Shown here one piece after another: positions 60,118 to 64,000 of a DNA stretch of 64,000 nt. Source of the stretch: an uncultured Pelagibacteraceae bacterium. GTDB taxonomy: Bacteria > Pseudomonadota > Alphaproteobacteria > Pelagibacterales > Pelagibacteraceae. Below the pieces are notes generated by a model. It saw only the letters and a program-made list of their open reading frames with translations. It searched no databases and was not told the DNA's origin. The stretch's first letter is position 1. Each line of letters begins with the position of its first letter. The position numbers were made by a program, and so were the translations under genes. The stretch covers positions 1 to 64,000 of the forward strand of contig CACJQE010000002.1 of assembly GCA_902595465.1 (NCBI GenBank), given 5' to 3'.

Positions 60118-61410
60118 ATGAATAAAATTATAAAAAACTCTTGGGCTCTATTTACAGGTATGGCATTTATAATGCTAGCTCATGGTTTTCAAGGTACTCT
60201 TTTAGGTGTTAGAGCAGTTAAAGAAAATTTTGGTCTATCATCGACAGGTTTTTTATTTTCTGGATACTTTGTTGGATATTTTATTGGAGCAAAGATTATA
60301 CAATCTTTAATTCATAGAGTTGGGCATATTAGAGTTTTTGCAGCTTTTGCTTCTGTAACCTCAATTGTCGTATTATTACACTCAATTTTTGTAAATCCTT
60401 TTTCCTGGTTTGTGCTTAGAATGATTTCTGGATTTAGTATGGTTTGTCTTTATACAGTTGCTGAAAGCTGGTTAAACGATAGATCTACAAATAAGAATAG
60501 AGGTAGTGTTTTATCAATCTACATGATCGTTATGTATGCTTCTATGGCAATTGGGATGTTTTTCATAAACTTTAGTAAACCAGAAAATTTTCAACCTTTT
60601 ATACTGATATCTTTATTTATGTCATTATCTCTTGTTCCAATACTTTTAACAAAAAGGAAGGCACCTAATTTTAAAAAAATATCAGGTATGAAACTCAAAG
60701 AAGTTTATAAATCATCGCCATTTGGTGTTGTAAGTTCATTTTTGTGTGGAATATCTCATTCAGCCGTTTTCTCAATGATTGCAGTTTATGCCACTTCAAT
60801 GAATTTTAGTATTTTAGAAGTTTCTATAGTAACTTTTTTATTTGCTATATCTGGAGCAATAAGTCAATGGCCAATAGGAAAACTATCTGATGTTTTAGAT
60901 AGAAGAATTGTGATTATTTATACTACATTTGGAGCGGCTTTATTTTGTTTTTTAGCAATTATTTCTTCAAGTCAAATGTACATGCCTGAAGGTTTGGCCA
61001 CATCAAAAATATTTTTTTATATTTGTATAATGTGTTTTTCTTTTTGTAGTCTTCCAATGTTTGCATTAATTTTTGCACATACAAATGATTTTATACCAAA
61101 AGAAAAATTTGTAGCTGCAGGAGCAGGATTACAATTTGTTTTTGGACTTGGTGCGATTTATGGTCCTTTTATGTGCTCATTATTTATGGAATTTTTAGGA
61201 GAAAATGGATTTTTTATTTTCTTAATTATATTTCATTCATTTATTGGTTTATTTGGAATATATAGAATGCAAGTTAGAGAGTCTGGTGATAACCCAGATT
61301 CACAATTTGTACCTATGCCTCAAACCATAACTCCAGCTGGCATAGAACTTAATCCATCGACTGAACCTATAGAAGAGCAAAATAATTTGAGCGAATTTAA
61401 GAAAATTTAG
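60118..61410 (+). CDS. MFS transporter (YcaD-like)
   Basis: 12-TM MFS pattern; SGYFVGYFIGAKIIQSLIHRVGHIRVFAAFAS, CLYTVAESWLNDRSTNKNRGSVLSIYMIV. Confidence 0.88.
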   Translation: MNKIIKNSWALFTGMAFIMLAHGFQGTLLGVRAVKENFGLSSTGFLFSGYFVGYFIGAKIIQSLIHRVGHIRVFAAFASVTSIVVLLHSIFVNPFSWFVLRMISGFSMVCLYTVAESWLNDRSTNKNRGSVLSIYMIVMYASMAIGMFFINFSKPENFQPFILISLFMSLSLVPILLTKRKAPNFKKISGMKLKEVYKSSPFGVVSSFLCGISHSAVFSMIAVYATSMNFSILEVSIVTFLFAISGAISQWPIGKLSDVLDRRIVIIYTTFGAALFCFLAIISSSQMYMPEGLATSKIFFYICIMCFSFCSLPMFALIFAHTNDFIPKEKFVAAGAGLQFVFGLGAIYGPFMCSLFMEFLGENGFFIFLIIFHSFIGLFGIYRMQVRESGDNPDSQFVPMPQTITPAGIELNPSTEPIEEQNNLSEFKKI

Positions 61411-61425
61411 TGTAAGTTTATAATT

Positions 61426-62100
61426 ATGAAAACAGCTTTAATATTCGGCTCAACCGGATTAGTAGGTGGAGATTTGCTAAGATTATTAGTAAAAAATGAA
61501 AAATACAAAAAAATCAAGGTTTTTGTAAGGTCTTCTATATCTAAAATCGATCCAAAAGTAGAGGTTGTTCAAACAGATTTTTCAAAATTAGAAAATATTA
61601 AATCAGAAATAAAAGGTAACGATTGTTTTTTTTGCATTGGAACAACAAGAAAAAAAACTCCTAACAAGGAAGATTATATAAATACAGAATATAATTTACC
61701 TGTAACTATAGGAAAAATTTGTAAGGATAATGGTGTGGAAATTTTTACTTTTATATCTTCATTGGGTGCTAGTCCAAAAACATCAAATTTATACTTAAAA
61801 AATAAAGGTATGGCTGAAGAGGTATTAAAAGAACTAAACTTTAAAAAGTTTATTATAATTAGACCATCATTTTTAATTGGAAAAAGAAAAGAGGAAAGAT
61901 TAGGAGAAAAAATAGGAATTTATGCTATGAAATGTGTGTCACCATTTTTAGTTGGGCGTTTGCAAAAATATAGATCAATAAATGCAGGAATAGTTGCTAA
62001 ATCTGCAATTAATATTTCAAACAGTAACATACCTGGTGGAGTATTTGAACCACCACAATTATTACAGATTGAAAAGAATAAACTTTTAATAAATCAATAA
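61426..62100 (+). CDS. NAD(P)-binding oxidoreductase (HTATIP2-like SDR)
   Basis: FGSTGLVGGDLLRLL Rossmann motif, DCFFCIGTTRKK, FISSLGASP, IIRPSFLIGKRKEERLGE. Confidence 0.88.
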   Translation: MKTALIFGSTGLVGGDLLRLLVKNEKYKKIKVFVRSSISKIDPKVEVVQTDFSKLENIKSEIKGNDCFFCIGTTRKKTPNKEDYINTEYNLPVTIGKICKDNGVEIFTFISSLGASPKTSNLYLKNKGMAEEVLKELNFKKFIIIRPSFLIGKRKEERLGEKIGIYAMKCVSPFLVGRLQKYRSINAGIVAKSAINISNSNIPGGVFEPPQLLQIEKNKLLINQ

Positions 62101-62152
62101 AAAATTTATAAAATTTATTTTTAGTGCTATAATACATTTAAAGGAGGTATCT

Positions 62153-62476
62153 ATGGCTAAATTTTTTTTAATGGGTAATTTTACAGAGAAAGCATTCGCA
62201 GGTTTTCTAAAAGATCCTGGATCAGATAGATCTGAGGCCGCTAGAAAGTGCTCTGAAAGTGTTGGAGCTGAAATGAAATCTTACACATATTTAAGAGGAC
62301 AGTATGACTTTATGGTTGAAACACATGGCACATTTGAGCAAATGGCCGCTATTAAAATGGCTACTGAAGGAAGTGGTGCGCTTAAAAATATCGCTATTTG
62401 TGAGGAAACGCCAATGAATGAAATTGCAAATCATGCAACAAAAGTATCAAGTGGCTATAAAGTGCCTGGACAATAA
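62153..62476 (+). CDS. GYD domain-containing protein
   Basis: Small protein with GYD-like architecture (GAEMKSYTYLRGQYDFMVETHGTFEQMAAIKMATEGSGALKNIAI); AGGAGG ribosome-binding site. Confidence 0.75.
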   Translation: MAKFFLMGNFTEKAFAGFLKDPGSDRSEAARKCSESVGAEMKSYTYLRGQYDFMVETHGTFEQMAAIKMATEGSGALKNIAICEETPMNEIANHATKVSSGYKVPGQ

Positions 62477-62482
62477 TCTTAC

Positions 62483-62511
62483 TGGTAGCTTCATTAATTA
62501 TGAAGCTACCA
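62483..62511 (+). terminator. Strong hairpin after the GYD gene, probable terminator
   Basis: Perfect 12-bp stem TGGTAGCTTCAT (62483-62494) / ATGAAGCTACCA (62500-62511), TAATT loop; weak T tract. Confidence 0.65.
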
Positions 62512-62576
62512 ATTTAAAATCGAAGCTGTCAAAATATCTCATTCAAATAAAGTAATATTGATCTAATAAGAAAGTT

Positions 62577-63035
62577 ATGAACAAAAGAAAATTTATTAAA
62601 TTATCTATATTTGGATCATTATTATACAGTATCTTTCCATACAAAATTTTATTAGCTGAAACAAAAAAAATAATTAATCAAAATTTAACAGAAGCCCAAA
62701 AAAAAATAATGTTTAATGAAGCGACTGAACGACCATTCTCAAGCCCTCTTAATTATGAGAAAAGAGAAGGTTTTTATCACTGTGCAAATTGTGGAGCTAA
62801 ACTTTTTAAGTCTAGCTCAAAATTTGACAGTGGAACTGGTTGGCCGTCATTTACCGAGGCGCTTCCTGGAGCTTTCAAAACTAAGGTTGATTACAGCTTT
62901 GGCATGAAAAGAATTGAATACCACTGCGCAAAATGTGGTGCTCATCACGGACATGTCTTTGAAGACGGTCCTGGATCGACAGGAAAGAGATATTGTAATA
63001 ACGGCTTGTGTTTAATATTTAAGCCATCATCATAA
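62577..63035 (+). CDS. msrB: Peptide-methionine (R)-S-oxide reductase with N-terminal export signal
   Basis: CXXC pairs (YHCANCGAKLF, YHCAKCGAHHGHVFEDGP), GTGWPSF, RYCNNG; hydrophobic leader MNKRKFIKLSIFGSLLYSIFPYKILLA. Confidence 0.93.
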   Translation: MNKRKFIKLSIFGSLLYSIFPYKILLAETKKIINQNLTEAQKKIMFNEATERPFSSPLNYEKREGFYHCANCGAKLFKSSSKFDSGTGWPSFTEALPGAFKTKVDYSFGMKRIEYHCAKCGAHHGHVFEDGPGSTGKRYCNNGLCLIFKPSS

Positions 63036-63047
63036 AACGGAGGAACA

Positions 63048-63233
63048 ATGAAGATATTGAGTATATTGAAAGGGGTTGAATTAGTTATAGCAGATTTAGA
63101 AGTAAGTTTAGGAGAACAAGTGAGAAGTGCACCTACATTATGCGCAAGATACAAAGGTAAAATTATACCTTTAAACACTGCTCAAGATGGTCGACCTATT
63201 CTTATGAGAGAAGAAAACGCTTTAGAAAACTAA
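63048..63233 (+). CDS. Small hypothetical protein (61 aa) between msrB and sodB
   Basis: Good GGAGG ribosome-binding site 6 nt upstream of ATG; collinear with msrB and sodB; no recognised family. Confidence 0.6.
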   Translation: MKILSILKGVELVIADLEVSLGEQVRSAPTLCARYKGKIIPLNTAQDGRPILMREENALEN

Positions 63234-63297
63234 TATTGTATCCAATTGCGTCAACTTAATTAAGTTTATTTATAAGAAAATATTATAAGAAACAACT

Positions 63298-63891
63298 ATG
63301 ATATTTGAATTACCAAAACTAGATTATTCTAATGAAGCTTTGTCTCCAATAATGTCACAAGAAACATTAGAGTTACATCATGGAAAACATCATCAAACCT
63401 ATATAACAAATCTTAATAATTTTATAAAAGATACAGATATGGCTGAAATGTCATTGGAAGATATAATTGTAAAAAGCTCAAAAGATAACTCAAAAGCTGG
63501 AATATTTAATAATGCAAGCCAGCATTGGAACCATAATCTTTTTTGGAAATGCATGAAACCAAAAGGTGGTGGAAATATTCCATCAAAACTTGAGAAAAAA
63601 ATTATTGAGGATTTTGAGAGTGTTGAAAAATTTAAAGATCAATTTAAACAAGCTGGTATAACTCAGTTTGGATCAGGTTGGTGTTGGTTATCTTTGAATA
63701 ATGACAAATTAGTTGTGACAAAAACAGCTAATGCTGCTAATCCTTTAATTGATAACTTAAAACCAATACTTGGTTGTGATGTCTGGGAACATTCATACTA
63801 TATAGATTATCGAAATAGAAGACCTGAATATTTAGATAAATTTGTTGAAAATCTTATCGATTGGGAATTTGTTGAGTCTCTATTAATTTAA
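63298..63891 (+). CDS. sodB: Superoxide dismutase (Fe/Mn type)
   Basis: FELPKLDYSNEALSPIMSQETLELHHGKHHQTYITNLN, ASQHWNHNLFWKCM, WEHSYYIDYRNRRPEYL. Confidence 0.96.
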   Translation: MIFELPKLDYSNEALSPIMSQETLELHHGKHHQTYITNLNNFIKDTDMAEMSLEDIIVKSSKDNSKAGIFNNASQHWNHNLFWKCMKPKGGGNIPSKLEKKIIEDFESVEKFKDQFKQAGITQFGSGWCWLSLNNDKLVVTKTANAANPLIDNLKPILGCDVWEHSYYIDYRNRRPEYLDKFVENLIDWEFVESLLI

Positions 63892-63913
63892 GTAACTAAA
63901 GAAAGGAAAAACT

Positions 63914-64000
63914 ATGAATTTTGTTGGAACAACAACTTATGAAGGAACTAAAAAAGATGCAGATGAATTATACAGTATGTTTAAAGATGATCTTGCAAAA
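63914..64000 (+). CDS. Start of a hypothetical protein, truncated by window edge
   Basis: ATG with AAAGGA upstream; MNFVGTTTYEGTKKDADELYSMFKDDLAK remains open to the window end. Confidence 0.5.
   Translation, partial: MNFVGTTTYEGTKKDADELYSMFKDDLAK

Noticed and set aside
62945-63178. 77-aa minus-strand ORF overlapping msrB and the 61-aa gene
   Set aside because: Antisense to better supported plus-strand genes with clear ribosome-binding sites.
63253-63264. ACTTAATTAAGT palindrome upstream of sodB
   Set aside because: Short A/T palindrome easily expected by chance in this composition; no supporting second site.
1-64000. CRISPR, mobile elements, prophage, defence islands, rRNA or tRNA genes
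   Set aside because: No repeat-spacer pattern, transposase/integrase, phage genes or RNA-gene hallmarks seen by eye; intergenic gaps are mostly under 140 bp. tRNAscan and Infernal would be decisive.

Overview
This 64 kb window is AT-rich, very gene-dense chromosomal DNA. Gene content and order suggest a streamlined alphaproteobacterium of the SAR11/Pelagibacterales type; that assignment is inference, not a database result. I see no rRNA, tRNA, CRISPR array, transposase or prophage. Main blocks, in order: the 3' end of an iolG-type dehydrogenase with a sugar/polyol ABC transporter; EamA exporters flanking a homocysteine methyltransferase-like gene; glnA; a complete iscR-sufBCDSU-sufT-sufA operon with an IscR type-1-like operator; anmK, tyrS, a large AsmA-like protein, prfB, pbp1A, RNase E/G; thiSG; aroQ-accBC; aspS-hda; purMN; ndk-pepA; lptFGD-surA-pdxA-rsmA; gmk-acpP-fabG-fabD; rpsF-rpsR-rplI-dnaB; an MMPL transporter, cvpA, purF, an HD-domain protein; gshA-gshB; transporters; msrB and sodB. 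The best second-look items are: (1) prfB with a recognisable +1 programmed frameshift missed by the ORF track; (2) surA split by a 1-nt frame change confined to a 26-nt interval; (3) an orphan protein carrying the C-terminal domain of B12-dependent ribonucleotide reductase (NrdJ); (4) a PhnZ-like HD-domain candidate diiron oxygenase; (5) a locus downstream of glnA that is either a 54-66 aa protein or a structured RNA, with unusually GC-rich nested hairpins; (6) nearly all convergent gene pairs sharing or overlapping stop codons, three times through the same TTAA palindrome. I found no clearly new multi-gene system.
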